64,000 nucleotides of DNA, from NCBI GenBank assembly GCA_903835255.1, contig CAILMI010000012.1, positions 120,761-184,760 on the forward strand, in the 5' to 3' direction. This stretch comes from an uncultured Verrucomicrobia subdivision 3 bacterium. Lineage in GTDB: Bacteria; Verrucomicrobiota; Verrucomicrobiia; Limisphaerales; UBA11358. The notes under the pieces are model-generated. The model made no database searches. It saw only the letters and a list, made by a program, of their open reading frames with translations, and had not been told where the DNA came from. How positions within the stretch are numbered: the stretch's first letter is position 1; each line of letters begins with the position of its first letter. A program made the position numbers and the translations under genes. Positions 1-10,442 of this stretch are shown here, piece after piece.

Positions 1-2
1 CC

Positions 3-326
3 TGGCAGTTCCTTTCCATCTCCTTTGATCCCGAGCACGATTTGCCCGATACCCTGACGAATTATGCGGCGTATTATCGACAGCAGGATGCCGACCGCTG
101 GCTGTTTTCCGTGGCCGACACCAACACGCTGGCCCGCCTTGCCCCCTTGCTGGACCTGATGATCACCCGTGAGGACAACACCATTTCCCATAATCTCCGC
201 ACGGTCGTCCTGGACCCGGAAGGCCGCATCGCCCGCCAGTTTGACGGCAACCGGTGGACACCCCGGGAGCTTGCAGACGCGATGCAGTCTGCCGCCTGCC
301 CCGGGACGAACGCTCCGGCGCCGTAA
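3..326 (+). CDS. SCO1/SenC family copper chaperone (3' part)
   Basis: This is the C-terminal part (107 residues) of a thioredoxin-fold SCO1/SenC protein, a copper chaperone for cytochrome oxidase CuA assembly at the membrane. The frame is open to the window edge, so the true start and the CxxxC copper site lie upstream. Visible family marks are the strand FLSISFDPEHD, the helix with TNYAAYY, and the segment SHNLRTVVLDPEGRI, which holds the conserved distal His copper ligand position followed by the Asp-Pro-x-Gly turn. It ends 80 bp before proA on the same strand. Family identity is fairly secure from the C-terminal pattern; a generic thiol peroxidase-like protein is the alternative. Confidence 0.75.
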   Translation, partial: WQFLSISFDPEHDLPDTLTNYAAYYRQQDADRWLFSVADTNTLARLAPLLDLMITREDNTISHNLRTVVLDPEGRIARQFDGNRWTPRELADAMQSAACPGTNAPAP

Positions 327-406
327 CGGGGGGTGGGCGTGGCGCTCCACGCTCCGTTTTGACTTCCCCTGCATTTCGTCTACCTTGGCGGCACTCTATT
401 TCAGCC

Positions 407-1693
407 ATGAACTTGAATGAACAAATGACGCGACTGGCTCAGCAGGCCAAGGCCGCGTCGCGCGCGCTGGCCCAGATGACCACGGCCGAGAAAAACGCCT
501 GTCTGCTGGCAATGGCCGCAGCCCTCGAACAGAATGCCGCCGCCATCCAGAACGCCAACGCGCTCGACATGGCCGCCGGCGCGAAGCAGGGGCTCTCCGC
601 CGCCATGCTCGACCGGCTGAAGCTGGATGACCAACGCATCGCCGGCATGGCCAAAGGCCTGCGCGAAGTGGCCGCCCTGCCTGACCCCGTCGGCAGGATT
701 CTGGACGAGCGACTCCGCCCCAACGGGCTCACGCTGCGAAAGATCTCCACGCCCATCGGCGTGGTGGTTATCATCTACGAATCGCGGCCCAATGTGACCG
801 CAGACGCGGCCAGCCTGTGCTTCAAGTCCGGCAATGCCACGATTCTGCGGGGCGGCAAGGAGGCGTTGAACTCAAACCTGATCATCGCCCAAACCCTCAT
901 TGAGGCGGGCAAAAATGCCCACCGCCTGTTCCCTGAACACGCGATCCAGGTCGTGCCCACGCCCGACCGCGAGGCAATCCCCCTGCTGCTGTCGCTCACT
1001 CAATACGTGGACCTCTGCATGCCCCGCGGGGGTGAGAGCCTCATCCGCGCCGTCGCGGAGTGCTCCAAGGTTCCCGTCATCAAGCATTACAAGGGCGTCT
1101 GTCACGTCTTTGTGGATGCCGACGCTGATTTAAAGATGGCAGCGGACATCGTGATGAATGCCAAAGTCCAGCGCCCCGGCGTCTGCAATGCGATGGAAAC
1201 CCTCTTGGTGGATTCCGCCGTCGCCGCAGCCTTCCTCCCGCCCATGGCGCAGAAGCTTGCCGAAAAAAAAGTCGAGCTGCGCTGCGACCCGGTTTCGCTC
1301 GGGCTCATTCAATCCGGAATCCGGAATTCAATAGCGCCGATTCACGCGGCTACCGAACAGGATTGGTTCACCGAATACAACGACTACATCCTGAATATCC
1401 GCGTGGTGGACGGGGTGAAGGCGGCCATTGATCACATCCATCACTATGGCTCGGCGCATTCGGACAGCATCGTTACGAAGAATGAAGGGCGCGCGAAACA
1501 GTTTCTTGCCGAGGTGGATTCGGCGGCGGTGTACTGGAATGCGTCAACGCGTTTCACTGACGGCGGAGAATTCGGCATGGGCGCGGAGATCGGCATCAGC
1601 ACCGACAAGATCGGCGCGCGCGGCCCGATGGGTCTGGACGAGCTGACCAGCTACAAGTGGCTTGGCCTCGGGAGCGGACAAGTGCGAGGCTGA
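407..1693 (+). CDS. proA: gamma-glutamyl phosphate reductase ProA
   Basis: Reduces gamma-glutamyl phosphate to glutamate-5-semialdehyde with NADPH, the second step of proline synthesis in the cytoplasm. The 428-residue product matches the usual ProA length (about 417). Seen motifs are IYESRPNVTADA near residue 123, LRGGKEA near 147, the catalytic Cys260 in QRPGVCNAMET, and the C-terminal EFGMGAEIGIST and LTSYKW. The ATG at 407 is preferred over an in-frame upstream start at 254 because the family begins near this Met and the upstream extension is low complexity. No proB is present in the window. The gene is followed after 6 bp by the ATP-grasp-like gene, so the two are probably cotranscribed. 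Confidence 0.96.
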   Translation: MNLNEQMTRLAQQAKAASRALAQMTTAEKNACLLAMAAALEQNAAAIQNANALDMAAGAKQGLSAAMLDRLKLDDQRIAGMAKGLREVAALPDPVGRILDERLRPNGLTLRKISTPIGVVVIIYESRPNVTADAASLCFKSGNATILRGGKEALNSNLIIAQTLIEAGKNAHRLFPEHAIQVVPTPDREAIPLLLSLTQYVDLCMPRGGESLIRAVAECSKVPVIKHYKGVCHVFVDADADLKMAADIVMNAKVQRPGVCNAMETLLVDSAVAAAFLPPMAQKLAEKKVELRCDPVSLGLIQSGIRNSIAPIHAATEQDWFTEYNDYILNIRVVDGVKAAIDHIHHYGSAHSDSIVTKNEGRAKQFLAEVDSAAVYWNASTRFTDGGEFGMGAEIGISTDKIGARGPMGLDELTSYKWLGLGSGQVRG

Positions 1694-1699
1694 TTCAAA

Positions 1700-3022
1700 G
1701 TGAATCCTCCCACCCACCCCGCCCAAGGCATCCGGGATGCTCTTCCCCCTGGCGGTTTATTCGCCGGCCAGTCGTGGCGGATCTCCCCGACCCCGTTTCC
1801 GCTGGGCGAGACTCTGGCGCAGGAGATCGAGTCGCTCGGGCGGGTGCTGCTCCAGTTTTATCGTGCGACCAATCTGCTCTACCGCAAGAGCGTCGAGGGC
1901 AAGCAGCCGGAATGGGTCGCGCGCTGGCTCGACCTCGGTAAACCGCGAGAGTTGATCGAGCTTCAGCGTTCCGCCGCCTTCAAGCACGACGTGCCGCGCG
2001 TCATCCGCCCCGATCTTTTGCTGACGGACAACGGCTTCAGCATCACGGAGCTGGATTCGGTGCCCGGCGGCATCGGGCTGACGGGGTGGCTTAATCAGAT
2101 CTACTCCCAACCCGGGGTCCGCGACTCGTCCTCAAAAATACTGGGCGGCGCCGACGGGATGCTGCGGGGGTTTGAATCCATTTTTGGCGACGCGAAGCAG
2201 GTACACATTGTCGTTTCGGAAGAAGCAAAAACTTATCGACCGGAAATGGAATGGGTAGCGGCCCAGCTTGGTGGCCGATTTACGGTTCACGATGCGCGAT
2301 TCACTGATATTGGTGACTGCAGCGCTGTTTATCGTTTCTTTGAGCTGTTCGATTTGCCAAACGTGTCGAACGCAAAACAGATTTTCGACCTAGCGATGGA
2401 AAAGAAAATCCGCCTCACGCCGCCGCCCAAGCCGATTTTCGAGGAGAAGATGCTGTTCGCTCTGTTGTGGAACCGGAATCTGCATCATTTCTGGCGGCAG
2501 GAACTGGGTGAAGGATTTCTCATGCGGTTGAAGAAAATCATCCCCTACACCTGGCTTGTGGATCCGGCGCCGCTGCCGCCACACGCGGCCATCCCGGAAC
2601 TGAACCTGACAGACTGGGCGCAGCTCAAGGCGATGTCGCAGAAGGAGCGCGATCTGATTTTGAAGGTGTCCGGCTTCTCGGAAAATGCCTGGGGCGCGCG
2701 CGGGGTCCATCTTGGCAGCGACTTGTCGGCGGGCGATTGGAGCGCGGCGGTGGACGCGGCGCTGGCAAACTTCGAAACCTCTCCGAGCGTGCTGCAGCGG
2801 TTCCACAAGCCGTCGCTCGTGGATGCCAGCTGGTTTGATTTTGAAAAAAACGAGCGGGTGCCAATGAAGGGCCGGGCGCGGCTGTGTCCGTATTATTTCG
2901 TGGGTGGCGATGGGGACGCCCTGCGCTCGGAGCTGGGCGGGGTCCTGGCCACGATTGTTCCCGCCGACAAGAAAATCGTCCACGGGATGAGCGATGCCAT
3001 CCTCGCCCCCTGCTCCGTTTGA
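1700..3022 (+). CDS. probable circularly permuted ATP-grasp-like protein
   Basis: A 440-residue cytoplasmic protein not tied to a named enzyme. The segment VIRPDLLLTDNGFSITELDS, followed by PGGIGLTGW, resembles the nucleotide/metal-binding Glu and glycine-rich turn of circularly permuted ATP-grasp proteins. Later segments fit the rest of that fold: KPIFEEKMLFALLWN (Lys near a helix), DLILKVSGFSENAWGARGV (phosphate-loop-like strand and Gly-rich loop) and SVLQRFHKP. It starts with GTG 6 bp after the proA stop, and no better in-frame start is near, so translation is probably coupled to proA. Such proteins usually ligate a carboxylate to an amine, sometimes on peptides; the substrate cannot be told from sequence. 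The fold call is inferred from motif order only. Confidence 0.5.
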   Translation: MNPPTHPAQGIRDALPPGGLFAGQSWRISPTPFPLGETLAQEIESLGRVLLQFYRATNLLYRKSVEGKQPEWVARWLDLGKPRELIELQRSAAFKHDVPRVIRPDLLLTDNGFSITELDSVPGGIGLTGWLNQIYSQPGVRDSSSKILGGADGMLRGFESIFGDAKQVHIVVSEEAKTYRPEMEWVAAQLGGRFTVHDARFTDIGDCSAVYRFFELFDLPNVSNAKQIFDLAMEKKIRLTPPPKPIFEEKMLFALLWNRNLHHFWRQELGEGFLMRLKKIIPYTWLVDPAPLPPHAAIPELNLTDWAQLKAMSQKERDLILKVSGFSENAWGARGVHLGSDLSAGDWSAAVDAALANFETSPSVLQRFHKPSLVDASWFDFEKNERVPMKGRARLCPYYFVGGDGDALRSELGGVLATIVPADKKIVHGMSDAILAPCSV

Positions 3023-3178
3023 CCTGAAGGCCGAAGTGAACTCCTGCTGAGGACGGAAGAGCGGGTGTGCCGGGCTAGGCTGGGTGACGCCAAGCCGTAT
3101 GGCAATGATGCTTGGGAAGCGGAAGCCTGAAAGCCTTTGTAGGCGCTCAGGCCGCGGCGCCGCGGGGCGGCATTCGGA

Positions 3179-4952
<1,774 letters not shown>

Positions 4953-5071
4953 GAGTCGTGATAATTGAACAAAATCGTCGTACCCCGTCAACCCTTCATG
5001 ACGCGGAAGGGCTTTCGCTTCCCTGTGGAATCCGCATCAGCTCTCCGCGAACTTGTGCCGGAATCGCTTCG

Positions 5072-5779
5072 TTAATCGCGGGAGGCCGATTCCTCGCGGG
5101 TCGGCGGCTCCGCTGGTTCCTGCGGTTTTGAAGGCTCCGGCCGTTCCACACGTTCCGGCCGCATCGGCCGGTCGGAACGGTCAGGACGGTCAGGACGGTC
5201 AGGACGGTTTTGGCGCTCGGGGCGCTCGGGGCGCTCTGAGCGCTCTGAAAACTCAGGGCGATCGGGTCGGCTGCCCCGCGACTGGAACTGGCGCAAAGCG
5301 CGCAGCAGGGATTCGATTTCGCGTTCGTCGGTCAGTTTCTGGCGCTCGGCCAGTTCCACTAACTCGAGAACTCCTTCCATCTCTTCCAAGGTCTGCTTCA
5401 GCGATTCAACGATCTTCAAGACTTCGTTGACGGCTTGGCTGATGGCGGAGCCATCGGTCCGAGGGACCCGGGGAGCAGAAGTCGTGGGTTCAATAAACCG
5501 GGGCCGGGCTGGGAGCGGGCGGCGAAAGGGTTCCGAGGGCCGGGCCGGGGATTCCACGGCGGGCGCGGGGGGTGGGCCGGCGGGATCTGCCGGAACTAGG
5601 GATTCGCCAGAGGATCCCAGGCCGGAAGCAGGCGGCGGGTCCTGAAAATCGTTTTTCGCGGGTGGACGGGGACCGCGACCGCGGCCCCGTCCACCGCGAT
5701 GTCCACGGCTGCGACGGCGAGGTTCGAGACCCTGGGCGGGGGCGGGGGCGTTTGTTTCCGGCTTGGATTCCTCTGACAT
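5072..5779 (-). CDS. Arg/Pro-rich low-complexity protein with central coiled coil
   Basis: A 235-residue protein with no recognised domain. Residues 1-100 are rich in Pro, Arg and Gly (RRRSRGHRGGRGRGRGPRP), like RGG-type RNA-binding tails. Residues about 105-165 form a hydrophilic amphipathic helix (VNEVLKIVESLKQTLEEMEG) likely to make a coiled coil. The C-terminus consists of short Arg-Pro-Glu/Asp repeats such as RPERPERQNRPDRPDRPDR, encoded by a 9-bp tandem repeat. Start is the Met at 5779 because sequence before it is antisense to the neighbouring FIST gene. Similar proteins occur in PVC bacteria as unannotated accessory RNA-associated proteins, but function here is unknown. Confidence 0.6.
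   Translation of the reverse strand: MSEESKPETNAPAPAQGLEPRRRSRGHRGGRGRGRGPRPPAKNDFQDPPPASGLGSSGESLVPADPAGPPPAPAVESPARPSEPFRRPLPARPRFIEPTTSAPRVPRTDGSAISQAVNEVLKIVESLKQTLEEMEGVLELVELAERQKLTDEREIESLLRALRQFQSRGSRPDRPEFSERSERPERPERQNRPDRPDRPDRSDRPMRPERVERPEPSKPQEPAEPPTREESASRD
5170..5250. repeat. 9-bp tandem repeats in coding sequence
   Basis: On the plus strand a unit close to GGTCAGGAC is repeated about four times, followed by copies of a second 9-mer close to GGCGCTCGG. Both keep the reading frame of the Arg-rich gene and encode Arg-Pro-Asp/Glu triplets. Such arrays commonly vary in copy number. Confidence 0.7.
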
Positions 5780-5846
5780 TTGAGAACCAGCATGACGCGC
5801 CAACGGGCAAATGCAATAAGGAATCGAGACCGGGCGGGGGCGTATC

Positions 5847-7034
5847 TCACTTTTTGACGAACAGGGCGAGCGATGCCGTGAAGCCGTGGAGGTAGTTTTT
5901 ATCACCCACCGGACCAATTTCCCCATTGCCATAAAACCCCACCAGGCCCATTGGGCCGAATTCTTTCTGAACCAATTCGGCATCGTGATTCGGCTGGCCA
6001 AAGAGATTTTTCCCGCGGCCATTGCAGCAGCACAGGCAGCCGCCATAAATGGTCGACCCGCCGATTTTTTCCTTCGCGCGGCCGAGCAGTTCCCCCATGT
6101 CCTCGTTTGCCGCCACCGCATCGCGCCGTTGAAACTGGATGGTCTGCCCTGCGCGCGGCAGGGCCGCCACGGCCAGCACGCCCGAATTCGGATCGCCGCC
6201 AATCAGGTTGCGCACGAGGAAATCGCCCCGATGAAAATCCTCAAGGTATTCATTCATTACCAGGCCGATGAAAAGGTTTCCGCGCGCCTTCTGCTGGTCG
6301 GCAGGCGACAGTTGCTGCACTGTTTCTGAGAGCACGGCATAGGCGGGGCGGTTGGCAATCTGGTGGATGAGGTTCTGTTCGACGTGCGTCAGGGTCCAGG
6401 TCTCGCCGATCGGGGTGCAACCCTGCGAAATCACCCCGGATAGTTTCACGTCGCCGCCCACAGAAATAGCCACTCCCCCCTCCTCGAACACCTCGCCATT
6501 CAAATACACCTGAGTCACCTGGTCGGTATAAATGCCGCTCGCCAGGCCGCCGAACGTCGGCAGCGGGGCATAGGCCCCATTCCACGAGCGGATCCAGCTT
6601 TCGGCATCCATATGAAAGGGGTCCGCAAAGGCCAGCCAACCATTGGTGGACTGGGGGGACACGCCCGATTCTAAGGGCCAGTTGGCGGGATTCTCTGCAT
6701 CCCCGATGTGCTCCTGCGAGAAACGAAAGCCTTTCAGTTCTGCGCCCGGCAGCGAATACAGCGCCAGCACGATGCCGGAAGCGTCTTCAAACTCTTTCTC
6801 GCCGGCCACGAGACTGGTGCTGGAACAGCCCGCGAGCAGGGGGATCCGCGCATGGACGCGGAGGATATCCAGCGTGGCCTGCGCATTCGGAAAAAAGCGC
6901 GGCGACATGAAAACCAATCCCAGCGAGACGGGATTGGCGCCGAGTTGCGCCCGCAATCCCTCCGCCCAACCGCGCAGGCCGTCTTCATCAAAATCGCCCG
7001 GCCAGTAAGCGGCGCTGGAATAGTGGCTGTTCAT
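5847..7034 (-). CDS. FIST domain signal-sensing protein
   Basis: A 395-residue protein with FIST-N (about residues 30-210) and FIST-C (about 225-370) domains, a pair thought to sense small ligands such as amino acids. Typical marks are GCSSTSLVAG, PTFGGLASG, CTPIGETWTLTHVEQN, and the C-terminal GGCLCCCNGRGKNLFG with GLVGFYGNGEIGPV. The Cys-rich GCLCCCNGRG segment is the family position of the CxxCxGRG-like loop. There is no kinase, GGDEF or methyl-accepting domain attached, so it must act through a separate partner. It lies 67 bp upstream of the Arg-rich gene on the same strand. Domain identity is secure from motif order; ligand and output are unknown. Confidence 0.85.
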   Translation of the reverse strand: MNSHYSSAAYWPGDFDEDGLRGWAEGLRAQLGANPVSLGLVFMSPRFFPNAQATLDILRVHARIPLLAGCSSTSLVAGEKEFEDASGIVLALYSLPGAELKGFRFSQEHIGDAENPANWPLESGVSPQSTNGWLAFADPFHMDAESWIRSWNGAYAPLPTFGGLASGIYTDQVTQVYLNGEVFEEGGVAISVGGDVKLSGVISQGCTPIGETWTLTHVEQNLIHQIANRPAYAVLSETVQQLSPADQQKARGNLFIGLVMNEYLEDFHRGDFLVRNLIGGDPNSGVLAVAALPRAGQTIQFQRRDAVAANEDMGELLGRAKEKIGGSTIYGGCLCCCNGRGKNLFGQPNHDAELVQKEFGPMGLVGFYGNGEIGPVGDKNYLHGFTASLALFVKK

Positions 7035-7591
7035 TGGTACAAAATAGCCTTACCGCAGACGATTGTCAGCCTGGAACTCCCGGATCAGAAATTCCGCAAG
7101 GCAGTGAGGATTTCGGTTTTTGGGATCCCGCGGATATTGAAGGAGGATGATTTACTGCCGGAAAATGCCGGGTACGTTCTTCCCAGTGTTCCTTCGCCCG
7201 CCTCACCCGCCCCGGCTCGATGGCCGCGTCGGTGACGGGCAGGTCTTTGACCTCCCATAAATCTACGGCCCCGTCGCCTGAATGCCTGCCTGTTTTTTAC
7301 CGGCTCAATGCCGGGGCTTCCTGCTGAGCACGCCGCCTCTGCCCCAGTATCCGCAGCGCCGCCTTGCGCTGGCGCCGGACCGGGGCTGACGTACGACGAA
7401 ACGGGTATCTCTAAGCCATTTTAAGGAGAAAAAAAGAAGGCTGGGCTGCCGGGCAATCAAAAAAAATCTGCGCTAAACCGAATCTCCTCAAACTCCCAAC
7501 GCGATCGCGCGCTTCTCTAAATCCTTGCGGAATGACTTTGAAGTTGAGTTTCCGGCTTTGCAGCCAGACTGATTTTTGATTTCATCGCGTC
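7035..7591. other. intergenic region between divergent genes
   Basis: About 560 bp separate FIST (minus) and nif3 (plus). No tRNA or complete gene is seen. On the minus strand, roughly 7290 down to 7100, a frame reads GDGAVDLWEVKDLPVTDAAI and continues for about 40 more residues before losing coding character; it has no start and is interrupted upstream, so it may be a gene remnant. The stretch 7420-7580 is comparatively AT-rich and probably contains the nif3 promoter, although no convincing box pair was found. Confidence 0.4.
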
Positions 7592-8353
7592 ATGCCGAAA
7601 GCCCCCCTCGCCGCACTCGTCCAGTATTGCGACCGGATCCTCCGCACCCGCGACCGGGGCGACTACGACGGCGCCGCCAATGGCCTTCAGATGGAGAATT
7701 CCGGCGCTGTCACGCGCATCGCCGCCACGGTGGACGCCACGCTGGCGACAGTGAAGCTTGCCGTTGCCGCCAAAGCCGATCTGCTCCTCGTCCACCATGG
7801 CTTGTTCTGGTCGCCGTCACATCCCTGGACTGGCAAACGCCGCGAACTGCTGCAGCTGCTCGTCCAAAATAATCTCGCGGTTTACAGCTCCCACCTGCCG
7901 CTGGACGCGCATCCCCTGCTGGGGAACAACGCCCAGCTCGCCGCGGCGCTCGGCTTAAAAAAACTCCAGCCGTTTTTCACCAGCCACGGGCAAACCATCG
8001 GCTTCAAGGCGCAGATGAAAATCTCCCGGACCGATCTGGCCCAACGGTTGGAGCGCGCCACGGGCGCAAAACCTAGAATCATTCCGGGCGGCAAATCCCT
8101 GTGTGAACGGATCGGCGTCGTCACCGGCGGAGCGGGCTCCGATTTAAAGATTGCCGCCGCCGAGGGCGTGGACACCTTCATCACCGGCGAAGGTCCGCAC
8201 TGGACCTATGCGCTGGGCGAGGAGCTGGGGCTCAATGTTTTTTACGGGGGGCATTACGCCACGGAAACCTTCGGCGTGAAAGCGCTGGCGGCAGAGCTTT
8301 CCAGAAAATTCAAGCTGCCGTGGGAATTTCTCGATCATCCCACAGGATTGTGA
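7592..8353 (+). CDS. Nif3-like dinuclear metal centre protein (YbgI/YqfO family)
   Basis: A 253-residue cytoplasmic protein of the Nif3/DUF34 family, which forms hexameric toroids with two metals per subunit; proposed roles include GTP cyclohydrolase-like or metal-insertase activity. Seen marks are GDYDGAANGLQMEN near residue 22, DLLLVHHGLFW near 62 (metal His-His), YSSHLPLDAHPLLGNN near 97, and the C-terminal GEGPHWTYALGEELGLNVF and YGGHYATETFGV supplying the last His and Glu ligands. The length equals the bacterial short form. It converges with and overlaps the methyltransferase by 19 bp. Confidence 0.9.
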   Translation: MPKAPLAALVQYCDRILRTRDRGDYDGAANGLQMENSGAVTRIAATVDATLATVKLAVAAKADLLLVHHGLFWSPSHPWTGKRRELLQLLVQNNLAVYSSHLPLDAHPLLGNNAQLAAALGLKKLQPFFTSHGQTIGFKAQMKISRTDLAQRLERATGAKPRIIPGGKSLCERIGVVTGGAGSDLKIAAAEGVDTFITGEGPHWTYALGEELGLNVFYGGHYATETFGVKALAAELSRKFKLPWEFLDHPTGL

Positions 8354-9117
8354 TCAGACCCGCGTTTCCGGGCCACCAGGAAGGCGTTGAAAATCCAGTA
8401 CCGCCACGGCCCGAGGTTTAACAGGAAGTCCGCCGGCGCCGCCACCAGGCGATCGGTGCATTCGACCCGCTCCACGTCACACCCGTTGCGGGTCAGAAAA
8501 AACTCCATCTCCACGGGGTTCGTGGCGATGATGGCATCGTCGTCCGGGGTGAAGGGTTCTTTCTTAATGGGCGTCATCCGGTCGAAGCGCACCCCGGCCG
8601 GGTTGCCGGCGATTTGCCGGCGTTTCTCGGCCAGGCGGCGCCAGTTCCGCCATTTATTCCGAAGCCCCCGCATCTGGGGATGATAGTCGTGAAAGCCGAG
8701 CGCCCGGAAAAAATTCGGGCTGGAAAGAACCACGCGCCCGCCTGGCGCCGTGACCCGCACCAGCTCAGTGATGAACGCCTCCGGCTCATCCACATGCTCG
8801 AGCACATTAAGCGCCCCCACGCTGGAAAAGTGGCCATCCGGAAACGGCAGGCGGCTGCCATTATAGCGCTGGCAGCGCTGACTGAAGTGGCGGGCGCGCT
8901 CAATATTGGGCTCGGAGACATCCACGCCCCACGCTTCGAATCCCGCTTGGGTCAGCCGGTCCACCGCCTGCCCGGCGCCGCAGCCCACGTCCAGCACGCG
9001 GCCGCACGGCAGGGCGGGGCGGAGGGTGTCCGTGTATTTGGCGTAGAATTCCTTATCCCAGCTGGCCAGAAATTCTGCTACCGCTTCATTATGTGTGTAG
9101 CTATCCTGATGGCTCAT
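8335..9117 (-). CDS. class I SAM-dependent methyltransferase
   Basis: A 260-residue methyltransferase. Motif I is GRVLDVGCGAGQAVDRL (about residues 43-59), followed by WGVDVSEPNIERAR, a FSSVGALNVLEHVDEP stretch matching the Methyltransf_11/UbiE-like pattern, and TAPGGRVVLSSPNFF. The C-terminal third is rich in basic and aromatic residues, including FHDYHPQMRGLRNKW, as in methyltransferases acting on glycans or lipids, but the substrate cannot be assigned. Start is the Met at 9117; an in-frame start at 9198 adds no family sequence. The 3' end overlaps nif3 on the opposite strand. The upstream region is shared with the mreB promoter. Confidence 0.8.
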   Translation of the reverse strand: MSHQDSYTHNEAVAEFLASWDKEFYAKYTDTLRPALPCGRVLDVGCGAGQAVDRLTQAGFEAWGVDVSEPNIERARHFSQRCQRYNGSRLPFPDGHFSSVGALNVLEHVDEPEAFITELVRVTAPGGRVVLSSPNFFRALGFHDYHPQMRGLRNKWRNWRRLAEKRRQIAGNPAGVRFDRMTPIKKEPFTPDDDAIIATNPVEMEFFLTRNGCDVERVECTDRLVAAPADFLLNLGPWRYWIFNAFLVARKRGSDHNPVG

Positions 9118-9283
9118 AGGGACTTCTGTAAACTGGGACTCGGCTCCAGAGTTCACCCTAAAGCCAATCGAATGAAACCGCGAGTTTCGGATTTCCACGG
9201 CTGGCGAAAAACAGGAAGCCGTACAGGATGATTCCCAACCGATGGCAGAATTAGAATCTTAGAATCGGGCCCCCGCAATCCTC

Positions 9284-9312
9284 TTGACCTTTTTGTCCCC
9301 AGAGAGTTTAAT
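9284..9312 (+). promoter_or_regulatory. sigma-70-type promoter of the mre operon
   Basis: A TTGACC box (9284-9289) and a TTTAAT box (9307-9312) are separated by exactly 17 bp, and the mreB ATG at 9335 lies 23 bp after the -10 box. It is the best promoter match noticed in the window, read by eye. Confidence 0.6.
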
Positions 9313-9334
9313 AGGCCTGTTAGTAGGCATATTC

Positions 9335-10363
9335 ATGTTTGCACAATTCAAAAGCCTGTTTTCCAATGACATTGGGATCGATTTGGGCACTGCCAATTCC
9401 CTTGTCTATGTGCGGGACCGTGGAATCGTCCTGCGCGAACCCTCCGTGGTAGCCATCGAGGCTGGCACGACCAATGTGCTGGCGGTCGGGAATGAAGCCA
9501 AACGGATGCTGGGCCGGACCCCCGGCAACATCGTGGCTATCCGACCGATGAAAGACGGCGTGATCGCCGACTTTGAGATCACCGAGGCCATGCTGCGGCA
9601 CTTCATTCAAAAGGTCCATCACCGCAAGCTGATTGCCCCACGCGTTGTGGTCGCAGTGCCTTCGGGGATCACGGAAGTGGAAAAACGGGCTGTAAAAGAT
9701 TCCGCCACCCACGCCGGCGCGCGCGAGGTGTATTTGATCGAACAACCGATGGCGTCGGCCATTGGCGTCGGTCTGCCGGTGCATGAACCGGCGGGCAACA
9801 TGATCGTGGACATCGGGGGCGGGACTTGCGAAATCGCAATCATCTCCCTGGCCGGGATCGTCTTCAGCCGCAGCCTGAGGGTGGGCGGGGACGAATTTGA
9901 CAGCACGATTGTCGCGCACATGAAACGCGCCTACAACATGATGATAGGTGAACGTACTGCGGAAGAAATCAAGATACGCATCGGCTCGGCCTTTCCTCTG
10001 GAACAAGAACTGACCATGGATGTCAAAGGCCGCGACCTCGGTTCCGGCCTTCCTAAAACCCTGACCATCCGTTCCGAGGAAGTCCGCGAGTCGTTGCAAG
10101 AACCGCTCTCGAGCATTTTGGAATCCATCCGGCTCACGTTGGAACGCTGTCCGCCCGAACTTTCTGCCGATCTGGTTGATCGGGGTCTGGTCATGGCTGG
10201 GGGCGGTTCGCTGATCCGGGGGATTGACCGGCTTGTCGCTGAAGAAACCGGCTTGCCGGTCCATTTGGCCGATGATCCCATGAGCGCTGTGGCGGAAGGC
10301 ACCGGCCGCGTTTTGCAGGAGATTGAATTCCTGAAGCGCGTCGCGACCAACGCCAAGTATTGA
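9335..10363 (+). CDS. mreB: rod shape-determining protein MreB
   Basis: A 342-residue actin-like ATPase that polymerises under the membrane and guides lateral wall synthesis by the MreCD-PBP2-RodA complex. Seen motifs are phosphate 1 IGIDLGTANSLVY (residues about 13-25), RTPGNIVAIRPMKDGVIADF, phosphate 2 MIVDIGGGTCEIAII near 150, the EEIKIRIGSAFP segment, and the adenosine motif LVMAGGGSLIRGID near 286. The length is standard. Start is the ATG at 9335, after the promoter; an earlier in-frame start at 9284 lies on the -35 box. It is the first gene of a co-directional six-gene cluster through rne. Confidence 0.97.
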   Translation: MFAQFKSLFSNDIGIDLGTANSLVYVRDRGIVLREPSVVAIEAGTTNVLAVGNEAKRMLGRTPGNIVAIRPMKDGVIADFEITEAMLRHFIQKVHHRKLIAPRVVVAVPSGITEVEKRAVKDSATHAGAREVYLIEQPMASAIGVGLPVHEPAGNMIVDIGGGTCEIAIISLAGIVFSRSLRVGGDEFDSTIVAHMKRAYNMMIGERTAEEIKIRIGSAFPLEQELTMDVKGRDLGSGLPKTLTIRSEEVRESLQEPLSSILESIRLTLERCPPELSADLVDRGLVMAGGGSLIRGIDRLVAEETGLPVHLADDPMSAVAEGTGRVLQEIEFLKRVATNAKY

Positions 10364-10442
10364 TCTGATTTCCCGCCTGCGTCCACCTGCAACCGGCTGA
10401 ATTCAATTCAGCTCCAACTCCGAAATAGTTTCGGGGGCAGGA

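Noticed and set aside
5020..5071. Sigma-54-like promoter upstream of amtB
   Set aside because: A GG and a GC are present but the spacing is one base short and flanking consensus is poor.
7100..7290. Minus-strand frame with LWEVKDLPVTDAAI
   Set aside because: No start, interrupted upstream and no family recognised with certainty; noted only as a possible remnant in the intergenic entry.
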